Positions 8,312 through 16,938 of a stretch of DNA of 64,000 nucleotides are shown piece by piece (position 1 is the stretch's first letter; every line of letters starts with the position of its first letter). Where the stretch lies: the NCBI RefSeq assembly GCF_023806085.1, contig NZ_JAMSLX010000016.1, forward strand, positions 1 to 64,000, in the 5' to 3' direction. This DNA is from Hephaestia sp. MAHUQ-44 (lineage in GTDB: Bacteria; Pseudomonadota; Alphaproteobacteria; Sphingomonadales; Sphingomonadaceae). The notes below the pieces were generated by a model that was given only the letters and a program-made list of their open reading frames with translations, did no database searches and had not been told where the DNA came from. The position numbers were made by a program, and so were the translations under genes.

Positions 8312-9910
8312 TCAGAACTGATAGCGCAGCCCGACCAGCGCCTGGCCGGTCACCTCTGCTTCGGTGGATTTGGTGTCGAACGTGTAGAGGCCGAGCGAAG
8401 CGGTCGCGCCGAGCCGCCCGAAGGTGCGGTAATAGGTGCCCACCGTTCCCGTCGAGATGATGTTCTCCGCGCCGACAAAGCCCGGATCGAACCAGTTGGC
8501 GAACACATTGCCTTCGATCGACGAATTGGCGTCGAGCGCGCGCTGGACGAAGAACTGGCCGTAGACGCTCTGGTCATTGATCCCATAGGTCACCGCGCCG
8601 GTGGGCGTGTTGGGGGCATAGAGCTTGCGGTGGGCATAGCCCGCGCCGAAGCCCATCCGCAGCGGCCCCTTGCTGGCGTAGATCACGCCATCGACGCCGC
8701 GCGCACGATAGCTTGCGGTCGAGATCGACTGGAACACGTCGTTGAGGCAGCCGCCGACTTCCGAACCGCTGGTGCCGAAGGTGCAGCCCGTATAGGCGCC
8801 GCTGAACTGGTCGCGCAGCGTGGTGAAGCTGGTCGGCAACCCGGCAATCCCGTTGCGGAGCTGGCGCCCGAACGTATCGACCTGATCGTAGACCACGACC
8901 CGCAACCCGCTGGTTTCCGACATGGCGTGGCTGAGCGAGCCGAAATAAACCCACGAATCGTAGCGCCGGCCGACATGCGCCTCGAAGGCGGTGCGCGGGC
9001 TGGGCCGCCAGACGACACCGGCGTCCCAATAGATGCCGTCGGTGCGATAGGCGATCCGCTGGGGTGAGGCCGGATCGGTGACGAAGCGGCCCTTGCCGTC
9101 GATCACCGGGTTACCGTCCGCATCGAGCAGCGCGTCTTTCTGGCTGGTCTGGAGTTCTTCATAGCCCACGCCCGCCGTCAGCGCGACGGTCGCCGACACC
9201 GGGACGAGCACGTCGCCGCGAACATATTTGTCCTCATAACGCTGGTCGAGCTGCCCCGCATCCTCGCGTTCGTATCCCGCGCTGACCGTCACCCCCACCG
9301 GCGCGACCGCGCCGGGGCGCACCCCCGCGCTGACCAGCACGCTATGGCTGGTCGAATCGTCATAGGCGTCGAGCCGCGGAACATCGGGTCCAAGCCCGGT
9401 GAAACCCGGCGCGTCGACCTTGACATAGCCGAGCCGGTAGCTCGCGGTCAGATCCACCGGGCCTGCGCGCGTCGCCACGCGGGGGCCGACATAAAAGGCG
9501 TAGACCTGCGTCATATTATCGACCTGCGGCCCGTCAAACCCGGTCGCGGCACCGCGAATATCCGATCGCGCCCGCGTCGCGAGTGCCCCGCCCTCGATCG
9601 TCAGTGCCTGCCCGACACCCACCGCCGCGCGCGCGAGCCCCTGATGGACGTCGCTGTCGCTGGTGTGCTTGTCCCATGAGAAGGAATGTTCGTAACGGTA
9701 GTTGACTTGCGCGGTCGCGTTGTGCGTCGTGATCGCGGCATCGACCCCGGCGGCGACCTGCGAATAGGTCAGCACGTCACCGGTCGTGAAATTGTCGGTC
9801 AGCACCTGGCTGATCTCGATATAGGGGGAGATCTCCTTGTGTTGGGCAAGCGCGGGGGTAGCGGCGCCGAGCAGCGCCAGGGCCCCCGCGAAGCTGGTTG
9901 CGCGGATCAC
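8312..9910 (-). CDS. PEP-CTERM system outer-membrane beta-barrel protein (TIGR03016 type)
   Basis: Outer-membrane protein of the exosortase A locus, 532 aa. The start is GTG at 9910, overlapping the kinase stop (GTGA), with GAGGAG about nine bases upstream; it begins directly with a signal peptide (VIRATSFAGALALLGAATPALAQ). The rest is alternating aromatic/hydrophilic beta-strand sequence ending in LVGLRYQF, the C-terminal Phe signature of barrels inserted by BAM. It is the probable outer-membrane component acting with the Wza-like lipoprotein of this operon. The longer reading back to 10009 lacks a signal peptide at its start and is rejected. Confidence 0.88.
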   Translation of the reverse strand: MIRATSFAGALALLGAATPALAQHKEISPYIEISQVLTDNFTTGDVLTYSQVAAGVDAAITTHNATAQVNYRYEHSFSWDKHTSDSDVHQGLARAAVGVGQALTIEGGALATRARSDIRGAATGFDGPQVDNMTQVYAFYVGPRVATRAGPVDLTASYRLGYVKVDAPGFTGLGPDVPRLDAYDDSTSHSVLVSAGVRPGAVAPVGVTVSAGYEREDAGQLDQRYEDKYVRGDVLVPVSATVALTAGVGYEELQTSQKDALLDADGNPVIDGKGRFVTDPASPQRIAYRTDGIYWDAGVVWRPSPRTAFEAHVGRRYDSWVYFGSLSHAMSETSGLRVVVYDQVDTFGRQLRNGIAGLPTSFTTLRDQFSGAYTGCTFGTSGSEVGGCLNDVFQSISTASYRARGVDGVIYASKGPLRMGFGAGYAHRKLYAPNTPTGAVTYGINDQSVYGQFFVQRALDANSSIEGNVFANWFDPGFVGAENIISTGTVGTYYRTFGRLGATASLGLYTFDTKSTEAEVTGQALVGLRYQF

Positions 9911-10854
9911 TTCGGAATCTCCTCGCCATAAAGGCCGTAATAACTGCCGAAACGCGGGCGGCCGGCGGTGAAGGACACCGCGTTGAGCACCAGATTGACG
10001 TGCTCGCACCCGTCGAGAATCTGGATCGCCTCGCGCAATTCGCTCTCGGCGGTGCGATCGGCGCGCACCACCATCATCACCTGCCCCACCCGGCTCGCGA
10101 ACACCGCGGCGGGCGACGCGGCGAGCGCGGGCGGCGAATCGAAAATCACGATCCGGCGCGGATCGGCCGCGACCAGCGCATCGAGCAGCGCGCCGGCGCG
10201 ATCGCTCGACAGCAATTCGGTGTCGTCATGGCTGCGGGTACCCGCGGCGAGCACGCTCAATTGCGGAATGTCGGTGCGAATGACGCAGGCCTCGATATCG
10301 AGCGCGTCGTCGGCAATCGCATCAAGCAGCCCCGGCGCTTCGGCGATGCCGAGCCGATGGAGCAGATCGGGCTTGGCGCAATCGCCTTCGACCAGCAGCA
10401 CTTCGACATTCTTTTCGGCGGCAATCGAAATTGCGAGGTTGATCGCGCTGAAGGTCTTGCCCTCATCGGGATTGGCCGAACAGACGAGCACCATCCGCGA
10501 TTTGACGTCGCCGGCCTCACCACGCACCGCGCGCGCGGTGAGCAGCACCTGACGCTTGATCTGGCGGAACTCCTCAGCAAGCGCCCCCACCGGCGCACCA
10601 GGCACCAGCAGATGCTTGCTTACCAGCCGATCGCGATCGATCAGCGCGATGCCCGATTGCAGCGGGCGGGGCGCGGGCTGCACCGGTTCGGCCACCGCCA
10701 CGGGTGCGGCAACCACAACCGGCTCGGGCGTAGTGACCGTGACCCGTTCCACCACGCGTGGTGCGGTGCCCCGCAACAGCGCCTGAAAGTCATAGGCCGC
10801 ATCGGCGCGCTCGATGAGCGAACCTCTGAGTCGGCGGGGTGTGGCGTCGTTCAT
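9907..10854 (-). CDS. XrtA-associated tyrosine autokinase (BY-kinase)
   Basis: Bacterial tyrosine kinase of the CpsD/Wzc-cytoplasmic type, 315 aa, that controls EPS chain length and export by autophosphorylation. It has the modified Walker A SANPDEGKT, Walker A' VEVLLVEGDCAKPDL and Walker B IVIFDSPPAL. The short tail has a tyrosine cluster (GSYYGLYGEEIPK), the probable phosphorylation site. The start MNDATPRRL at 10854 follows AGGAGG by five bases, so the longer reading is rejected. The membrane activator is the separate Wzz-like protein encoded immediately upstream, so kinase and adaptor are split as in Gram-positive systems. Confidence 0.9.
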   Translation of the reverse strand: MNDATPRRLRGSLIERADAAYDFQALLRGTAPRVVERVTVTTPEPVVVAAPVAVAEPVQPAPRPLQSGIALIDRDRLVSKHLLVPGAPVGALAEEFRQIKRQVLLTARAVRGEAGDVKSRMVLVCSANPDEGKTFSAINLAISIAAEKNVEVLLVEGDCAKPDLLHRLGIAEAPGLLDAIADDALDIEACVIRTDIPQLSVLAAGTRSHDDTELLSSDRAGALLDALVAADPRRIVIFDSPPALAASPAAVFASRVGQVMMVVRADRTAESELREAIQILDGCEHVNLVLNAVSFTAGRPRFGSYYGLYGEEIPK

Positions 10855-10864
10855 GCGCGCCTCC

Positions 10865-12373
10865 TCACGCTGCCAGCCCGCGCTGGAGGAATTCGACCCC
10901 CAGCAACGCGACATAGGCCACCACCAGCGCGGCGGTGCCCCCCGCGAACAAACGTAGCCTTCTGGCCCGCAGCGCGCGTTCGGCATCGCTCAGCATCAGC
11001 CCGACCGAGCCGATCACCGGCAGCCCGGTTGCGCGTTCGAGACGCGGCGTGGTCGCGAAGGTGGTGGTGAGCTGGCTCAGCCCGAACGCGACGCCAACCC
11101 CGCCGCCCAACCCGACGAGCAGCACTGCGGTGAGCAGCAACACGCGATTGGGCGAGGTCGGCATACTCGGGCTGGTCGGCGGATCGACGACGTTGAACTT
11201 GATCGCGTCGGTCTGTGTCTGCGCCTGGCTGCGCAGCTTGAGATCCTCCCGGTCACCGAGAATTTTGTCATATTGCGTTTTGAGCACGAGATAATCGCGT
11301 TCAAGCTGGGCTTGTTGCGCAGCGACGCCGGGGTCGGCCGCAAGCCGCGTTTGCAGTGTGCTGAGATCGCCCTGAAGCTGCTGCTTGCGCGACAGCAGCG
11401 AGGCGACACTCGATGCCTTTTCGGCCTGCATCGACTGGAGCGACATATAAAGCGGGTTGGGCGATCCGCCGGTCGCGCTCAGCGGTTCGCGCGCGGCGGC
11501 GGCCTGCGCGGTCTTGAGCTGGTTGGTGAGCGCGATCACATCGGGATGCGAATCGGTGAAACCACGCGCGCGCGCATCGGCGAGCTGGCCATTGATCGCG
11601 GCCACCCGCGCCCGCGCCGGACCATAAGTGGTGCCACCCGGCCCCGCGACCGTCGCGGGCGTGCTCGCCATCTGGCCATTGACCGCAGTCAGGCTCGATT
11701 GCGCGGCAGCAAGATCCGAATCGACTTGCGCCAACTGGCTGCGCGCGGCGCTGATCCGGTCCTCGAGCGAGCCCGTGCCCGGCAGCGAACCGAGATATTG
11801 CGCGTTGAAATCGGCGCGCTTCTGATCGGCGGCCTGAAGCTGGCGCTGGCGCTGGACAAGCTGTGCGTCGAGAAAACCCAGCGATTCGGTGGTTTCGGTG
11901 CGGTCGCCGGCCAGATTTTCCTCGACGAAAATGTCGATCAGCTTCTGGACGATGTCATGCGCCAGCTTGGGGCTGGCCGCGGTCGCGGTGATCTCGAACA
12001 GATTGTCCTGCTGCGCGGTCACCTTCACCGCGCTCTTGAGCCCGGCGGCGCGTGCCGCGATATCCTTGTCGTTGGAGGCCGTCGCCGCGAGATCGGTGCC
12101 GCGCACGACCTTTTGAAGATTGACCGACGACGCCAGTGTCTGGCGGATGCGATCGACATCCTTCAACTGATCGGCGGCGGTGATGCCGAGCTTGCCCGGC
12201 AGGATCGAGTTCATCTGCACGAACACGCGTGCCCGCGATTCGTAACTGTTGGGGATCTGCGAGACAGCGAGCCAACCGAGCAGCGCGATCGCCCATGCCG
12301 CCGCCAGCGCGATCCAGCGTCGTTGCCAGACCGCGTGCAGCGCGAGGCGGAGTTCGTCGTAGAGACCGGTCAC
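10865..12373 (-). CDS. XrtA system polysaccharide chain-length determinant (Wzz/GumC-like)
   Basis: Polysaccharide co-polymerase, 502 aa, inner membrane with a large periplasmic coiled-coil region. A transmembrane segment at about residues 18-38 (WIALAAAWAIALLGWLAV) is followed by the Wzz domain (SYESRARVFV), long Ala/Gln-rich helices over residues 170-390, a proline motif (VVDPPTSPSMPTSPNR) and a second membrane segment near residue 410. A further short hydrophobic segment lies near the C-terminus. There is no kinase domain; that function is the next gene. The start is GTG at 12373 with GAGGGG six bases upstream. Confidence 0.9.
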   Translation of the reverse strand: MTGLYDELRLALHAVWQRRWIALAAAWAIALLGWLAVSQIPNSYESRARVFVQMNSILPGKLGITAADQLKDVDRIRQTLASSVNLQKVVRGTDLAATASNDKDIAARAAGLKSAVKVTAQQDNLFEITATAASPKLAHDIVQKLIDIFVEENLAGDRTETTESLGFLDAQLVQRQRQLQAADQKRADFNAQYLGSLPGTGSLEDRISAARSQLAQVDSDLAAAQSSLTAVNGQMASTPATVAGPGGTTYGPARARVAAINGQLADARARGFTDSHPDVIALTNQLKTAQAAAAREPLSATGGSPNPLYMSLQSMQAEKASSVASLLSRKQQLQGDLSTLQTRLAADPGVAAQQAQLERDYLVLKTQYDKILGDREDLKLRSQAQTQTDAIKFNVVDPPTSPSMPTSPNRVLLLTAVLLVGLGGGVGVAFGLSQLTTTFATTPRLERATGLPVIGSVGLMLSDAERALRARRLRLFAGGTAALVVAYVALLGVEFLQRGLAA

Positions 12374-12383
12374 CGCGCGCCCC

Positions 12384-13025
12384 TCAGAACATGCTCTCGG
12401 GGATGATGATCACATCCCCCGGTTCAAGCTGGACGTTGGCACGGGTATCCCCGTTCTTGAGCAGATCGGCGAGCTTGAGCGCATATTCCTTCTGCTTGCC
12501 GGTCGCCCGATCGAAGCGGATCAGCCGCGCGCGATTGCCCGCGGCGAACTCCGACAATCCGCCGACCGCGATCATCGCGTCGAGCAGCGTCATGTTGGCG
12601 CGATAGGGCAGCGCGGCGGGCTTTTCGGTCGCGCCGACGATGCGGATCTGCTGGCTGAAGGTGCCCGAGAAATTCTCGACGATCACCGAGACGATCGGGT
12701 CCTGGATATATTGGCTGAGCGCGATCTTCATGTCGTCGGCGAGCATCGCGGGGGTCTTGCCCACCGCCGGCATGTCGCTGACGAGCGGCGTGGTGATCCG
12801 CCCGTCGGGCCGCACCTGGACCTGCGACGACAGTTCGGGATTGCGCCAGACGAAGATGTTCAACTTGTCTAGCGGGCCGATGATATATTGCTCGCCCGCC
12901 ACCTGTTGCTGCGCGACAAAGGTCGCCGGCGGCAGTTGAGGGCGATCGCTGCCGGCACATCCCGCCAGCGCCAATCCCAGCGCGGCGGGTGCCATGAATG
13001 CCGTTGAATAGCGCGCCAGACCCAT
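12384..13025 (-). CDS. XrtA/PEP-CTERM exopolysaccharide export lipoprotein (Wza-like)
   Basis: Outer-membrane polysaccharide export protein, 213 aa. A lipoprotein signal ends in the lipobox LAGC (Cys23), then a polysaccharide export domain (YIIGPLDKLNIFVWRNPELS) and a SLBB-type beta-grasp domain (IRIVGATEKPAALPYRANMTLLDAMIAVGG). It is much shorter than E. coli Wza, as usual for the exosortase-associated export family. It is the first gene of the ten-gene run. The RBS GGGAGG lies nine bases before the ATG and can pair with an ACCTCC upstream in the leader. Confidence 0.9.
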   Translation of the reverse strand: MGLARYSTAFMAPAALGLALAGCAGSDRPQLPPATFVAQQQVAGEQYIIGPLDKLNIFVWRNPELSSQVQVRPDGRITTPLVSDMPAVGKTPAMLADDMKIALSQYIQDPIVSVIVENFSGTFSQQIRIVGATEKPAALPYRANMTLLDAMIAVGGLSEFAAGNRARLIRFDRATGKQKEYALKLADLLKNGDTRANVQLEPGDVIIIPESMF

Positions 13026-13032
13026 ATTCGTA

Positions 13033-13058
13033 ACCTCCCACGCGGGCCGGCCGGAGGT
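13033..13058 (-). promoter_or_regulatory. Possible RBS-sequestering hairpin before the XrtA operon
   Basis: In the minus-strand transcript, ACCTCC (13058-13053) precedes and is fully complementary to GGAGGT (13038-13033), which is the Shine-Dalgarno of the export-lipoprotein gene, with a 14-base GC-rich loop. Folding would hide the ribosome-binding site of the first gene. This is seen in sequence only; a regulatory effect is inference. Confidence 0.3.
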
Positions 13059-13123
13059 GACGTCGTCTCCAACCGTGCGCCGTGATCAGCCCCGGGCTAT
13101 GCGGTCAAGAGGTGAAGATAGCG

Positions 13124-14362
13124 TTAGGATTGACGGCCGTGGGCCAGCAATTCGGGCGCGGGGGCGTGACTTAAGAACCCCGCCGGGCTCGCGGACGCGC
13201 CATAGGCGCCAGCCAGGAAAATCGCGATGACGTCACCCGTTTCGGCGCGTGGTAGCACGACATGATCGCCAAGCCGGTCGAGCGGCGTACACAGGCAGCC
13301 GACGACAGTAACCTCATCGTCCGCGGCCGCGCCCATGCGGTGCGCGACCGCGATCGGATAGTTGCGGCGCACCACGGTGCCGAAATTACCCGAGGCCGCG
13401 AGTTGGTGGTGAAGCCCGCCATCGACGACCAGAAAGGTCTCGCCGTGGCTGGTTTTGCGATCGATGATCCGCGTCAGATACACCCCCGCCTCGGCCACCA
13501 GCCACCGGCCCAGTTCGATCGCAAACCGGCTGTCGGCGAGGATTGCCGCGCGTGACGCCAGGGCCTCACCCAGCGCCGCCCCGATCGCCTCGACGTCGAG
13601 CGTTTTGTCGCCCGCGAAATGGGGCACGCCGAAACCACCGCCCAGATTGACCAATGGCGGCGCCGCGCCCGCCCCGTCCGCCAGCCTTGCCGCGAGCGCA
13701 AGCGTTGCCGCCTGAGTCTCGATGATCGCCTGCGCATCGAGCGCCTGCGAGCCCGCAAAGATGTGGAAACCGCGCCAATCGGCGCCTGCGTCGATCAGGC
13801 GGCGCACCAGCGCCCCGGCACGGTCGGCATCGATCCCGAACGGCGAGGCGCGCCCGCCCATCCGCATCCCCGATCCGCGCAATTCGAGATCGGGGTTCAC
13901 GCGCACCGCCAGCCGTGGCGTCACCCCCAGCCGATCGGCGATTACCAGCGCACGCGTTGCTTCGCTGTCGGATTCGAGGTTGATCGTCACCTCGGCACGT
14001 ATCGCAGCGGCAAGCTCGGCGTCGGTCTTGCCCGGTCCGGCGAAACTGATCCGCGCCGGGGGCATCAGCCCGTCGATCCGCGCGAGCTCGCCCACCGAGG
14101 CGATGTCGAACCCGTCGACCAACGGCGCGATCGCGGTGAGCAGCGGCGCGAACGGGTTCGCCTTGATCGCATAATGCACGTCGAGCGTCGCGGGCATCGC
14201 CGCGCGCAACCGCGCGATCCGGGCCGCAACCGCCGCCATGTCGTAGACGAACAGCGGTGTCTCACCAGCCTCGGCGATCCATGCCGCCGCGCTGCGCCCG
14301 CCGATCATCAGATCGCCCTGCTGGCCCGCGAAATCGGGCGGGATCGGCCCGATCGGCTTCAT
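13124..14362 (-). CDS. PLP-dependent decarboxylase, exosortase A-associated
   Basis: Fold-type III PLP decarboxylase related to diaminopimelate/ornithine decarboxylases, 412 aa. YAIKANPF carries the PLP-binding Lys near residue 65, FAGPGKTDAEL and NLGGGFGVPHF are family blocks, and VVGCLCTPLDRLGD holds the cysteine of the second active-site half. It belongs to the XrtA accessory module together with the acyl-CoA ligase and carrier protein, which suggests a modified amine or acyl group made on a carrier for the EPS; the substrate is unknown. The start is the ATG at 14362, overlapping the ligase stop (ATGA). The reading to 14434 runs back through the ligase and is rejected. Confidence 0.88.
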   Translation of the reverse strand: MKPIGPIPPDFAGQQGDLMIGGRSAAAWIAEAGETPLFVYDMAAVAARIARLRAAMPATLDVHYAIKANPFAPLLTAIAPLVDGFDIASVGELARIDGLMPPARISFAGPGKTDAELAAAIRAEVTINLESDSEATRALVIADRLGVTPRLAVRVNPDLELRGSGMRMGGRASPFGIDADRAGALVRRLIDAGADWRGFHIFAGSQALDAQAIIETQAATLALAARLADGAGAAPPLVNLGGGFGVPHFAGDKTLDVEAIGAALGEALASRAAILADSRFAIELGRWLVAEAGVYLTRIIDRKTSHGETFLVVDGGLHHQLAASGNFGTVVRRNYPIAVAHRMGAAADDEVTVVGCLCTPLDRLGDHVVLPRAETGDVIAIFLAGAYGASASPAGFLSHAPAPELLAHGRQS

Positions 14363-15870
14363 GGCGCCAAAGCCCCACGCAGCGCTGCGCGATCGAGCTT
14401 GCCGTTGGCGTTGCGCGGCAAGGAATCGCGCCATTCGTAGCGGGTGGGTTGCATGAAACTCGGCAGATCACGCCGCAGCCGCGCGCGCAAGTTTCGTTCT
14501 GCCACCTCGGCGTCACCGGCGGCACGCGCGACGATCACGATTGCCTGACCGAGCCGATCGTCGGCGACGCCAAACGCCGCCGCCTCAGCCACCTCGCCGC
14601 CGCGCAGCACCGCCTCCTCGATCTCGGTCGGGCTGATCCGGTTGCCCGCGCTTTTGATCATCTCATCGTCACGCCCGACGAAGTGGAACAGGCCGTCCAC
14701 CCCCTCGATCACGGTATCACCCGACCAGACGGCGGTCCCGCCTTCGCGCGAAAAAGCGGGCGCGGGACGAAAGCGCTGCGCGGTGCGCTCGGGATCGTTC
14801 CAATAGCCTTGGGCAACCAGCGGCCCGGCATGAACGAGTTCGCCGGCCTCGCCCGGTTTGGCCTGCGTTCCATCGGCAGCCACCGCCATCACCTCGGCAA
14901 AGGGGATCGCTCTGCCCATCGCGTCGGGATGCGCGTCGATCAGCGCCGGATCGAGGAAGGTCGAGCGGAACGCCTCGGTCAGCCCATACATCGCGTAGAG
15001 ATCGGCCCGCGGGAAGCGGGTTCGCAACCCGCGCACCAGTGACCGGGTGAGCGCGCCACCTGAATTTGTCATTCGTTTCAAGTTGGAAGCAGTATTTTCT
15101 GTCCAGTCAATCTCAAGCAATTGGACCCACAGCGGCGGCACGCCGGCGAGCGTGGTGATGGCGAACCGCTCAACCGCCTTCATGACATCGCGCGGCAGCA
15201 GATAATCGAGCGGCACCACCCGCCCGCCCGCCGCCCAACTCGAGAACAATTGATTCTGACCGTAATCGAAACTCAGCGGCAACACGCCAAGCACGCGATC
15301 GTTGGGTGTAAGCTTAAGATAATGCGCGACGCTGATCGCGCCGAGCCATAGATTGGCGTGGCTCAGCATCACCCCCTTGGGGCGCCCGGTGGAGCCCGAG
15401 GTGTAGAGGATCGCGGCGAGCGAATCGGGATCGGCCCCCGATGGGGGCATCGCCTCCCCGCCAGTGGCGACGTCGTCCTCGGGCACGATACGGCAGGCCT
15501 TGGGCACGTCGCCCGCCGCCAGCGTTGCAAGCCGCGCGGGCTGGCTCACCAGCATCGCGGCACCACTATCGGCGAGGATATGCGCGACCTGCGCGCGCTT
15601 GAGCAGCGGGTTGATCGGCACATGGATCAGCCCGGCGCGCGGCGCCGCGAGCGGCAGCACACAGGCGAGCCGCGTCTTGGGAAGCCAGCTTGCGACCCGG
15701 TCACCCGGCCGCAATCGCTGCGCCATCAGCCACGCTGCGGCCGCGCCAACACGGGCCTCGAGTTCGGCATAAGTGAGCGTGCCTGCGCGATCCTCGATCG
15801 CCACGGCATCGGGGCGCCCGCGCGTCGGCAGGTGGTCGATCGGGTGCGGCACGGGATCGGGATCGATCAT
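14359..15870 (-). CDS. Acyl-CoA ligase (AMP-forming), exosortase A-associated
   Basis: ANL-superfamily adenylating enzyme, 503 aa, activating a carboxylate with ATP and transferring it to CoA or a carrier protein. The P-loop motif LYTSGSTGRPKG lies near residue 175, the YGLTE adenine-binding motif near 295, and the C-terminal catalytic Lys is in NANGKLDRAAL. A dedicated acyl carrier protein is encoded divergently 95 bases away, which is a plausible acceptor. It is the first gene of a two-gene minus-strand unit with the PLP decarboxylase. The carboxylate cannot be predicted from the sequence alone. Confidence 0.9.
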   Translation of the reverse strand: MIDPDPVPHPIDHLPTRGRPDAVAIEDRAGTLTYAELEARVGAAAAWLMAQRLRPGDRVASWLPKTRLACVLPLAAPRAGLIHVPINPLLKRAQVAHILADSGAAMLVSQPARLATLAAGDVPKACRIVPEDDVATGGEAMPPSGADPDSLAAILYTSGSTGRPKGVMLSHANLWLGAISVAHYLKLTPNDRVLGVLPLSFDYGQNQLFSSWAAGGRVVPLDYLLPRDVMKAVERFAITTLAGVPPLWVQLLEIDWTENTASNLKRMTNSGGALTRSLVRGLRTRFPRADLYAMYGLTEAFRSTFLDPALIDAHPDAMGRAIPFAEVMAVAADGTQAKPGEAGELVHAGPLVAQGYWNDPERTAQRFRPAPAFSREGGTAVWSGDTVIEGVDGLFHFVGRDDEMIKSAGNRISPTEIEEAVLRGGEVAEAAAFGVADDRLGQAIVIVARAAGDAEVAERNLRARLRRDLPSFMQPTRYEWRDSLPRNANGKLDRAALRGALAP

Positions 15871-15965
15871 GCTTTCCGCCTCTAGCCGGAAACCCGGCGT
15901 GCGCGAAACACTTGTCCCGCCTCCGGTCAGCGATTAATGCGGCGCCGCACCATGGGAGGGGGCGT

Positions 15966-16238
15966 GTGGTTCCAGAAGGTAAGGCTCAGATCGACGTCAT
16001 CATTCGTGCCGTGTTGCGCGACGTATTGGGGATTTCACCCGAGCGTGCAGCGGCATTCGACGATCAGACCCCGCTGTTCGGCGCGCTGCCCGAACTCGAT
16101 TCGATGGCGGTCGCGGGCGTGTTTACCGAATTGGAAGACCGGCTGAATATCCTGATCGAGGATGACGAGGTCGATGGCGAGATGCTCGAAACCTTCGGCG
16201 CGCTCACCAGGTTCGCGGCAAACAAGGCGCTACAATGA
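15966..16238 (+). CDS. Acyl carrier protein, exosortase A-associated
   Basis: Phosphopantetheine carrier protein, 90 aa. The attachment Ser46 lies in PELDSMAVAG, followed by the acidic helix II/III region (TELEDRLNILIEDDEVDGEM). The GTG at 15966 is preferred because GGGAGGGG lies just upstream and the resulting length fits the family; a TTG start at 15912 would add 18 poorly matching residues. It starts a plus-strand unit with the two hydrolases, divergent from the ligase. It likely carries an acyl or aminoacyl unit for decoration of the EPS. Confidence 0.85.
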   Translation: MVPEGKAQIDVIIRAVLRDVLGISPERAAAFDDQTPLFGALPELDSMAVAGVFTELEDRLNILIEDDEVDGEMLETFGALTRFAANKALQ

Positions 16239-16248
16239 CCGAGGCGGT

Positions 16249-16938
16249 GTGATCGACCATTACGATTGGGCCCGCGGGCGCGAAGCGATGCTTCGCTTCG
16301 GCCCCGATACGGGCCCGATCGTCATCCTCGTCCCACCGCTGTTCGAGGAAGCCAATCGTTCCCGCAGCTTCGGCGTGACGATGCTGCGCGCGCTCGCCGA
16401 ACGCGGCATCGCCAGCGTATTGCCCGATCTGCCGGGCCAAGGCGAAAGCGAAATTTCACTCGAACAAATCAGATTTAGCGATTGGAATAATGCTATTTCG
16501 TCGCTCATCACGGCCTTGGGACCGACACGCGTCCATATCGCCGCGATCCGCAGTGGCGGCCTGCTGACCCGAGCCACTCCCGCGCAAAGCCGGTGGCTGT
16601 TCGCGCCGCAGGACGGCGCCGCGCTGGTCCGCGACCTGCTGCGCACCAGGCGCCTTGCCGATGAGGCGCGCGACGACATCGTCCTCGACGCCTCGGACGG
16701 GCTGATCGAGATCGCGGGCAATATCGTGTCGCACGCATTGCTGGGCGACCTGCAGGAGACGATGCCCGATCGGACAGACCGGGCGCGCGTTGTTCGGCTG
16801 GACAGCGATCCGCGCGATGCGAACCGCAAGGTGGCCGGCGCGCCCTTGTGGCGCCGGAGTGAGCCCGGCAATGATTGTACGCTTGCAGAGATGCTTGCGG
16901 GCGATATCGCGGACTGGATCGGAACATGCGGCAGTTGA
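16249..16938 (+). CDS. Alpha/beta hydrolase, exosortase A-associated, ortholog 2 type
   Basis: Alpha/beta hydrolase of the hydr2_PEP type, 229 aa. The family opening IVILVPPLFEEANRSRSFG and the block LPDLPGQGES are visible, and the nucleophile elbow would be AAIRSGGLL (Ser). GTG at 16249 is the likely start because the ATG at 16235 leads into a stop after five codons and GAGG precedes the GTG. The C-terminal part is shorter and more divergent than expected, and the catalytic His is not obvious. Ten bases follow the carrier protein stop. It may release or transfer acyl groups in EPS modification; this is inferred from context only. Confidence 0.75.
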   Translation: MIDHYDWARGREAMLRFGPDTGPIVILVPPLFEEANRSRSFGVTMLRALAERGIASVLPDLPGQGESEISLEQIRFSDWNNAISSLITALGPTRVHIAAIRSGGLLTRATPAQSRWLFAPQDGAALVRDLLRTRRLADEARDDIVLDASDGLIEIAGNIVSHALLGDLQETMPDRTDRARVVRLDSDPRDANRKVAGAPLWRRSEPGNDCTLAEMLAGDIADWIGTCGS

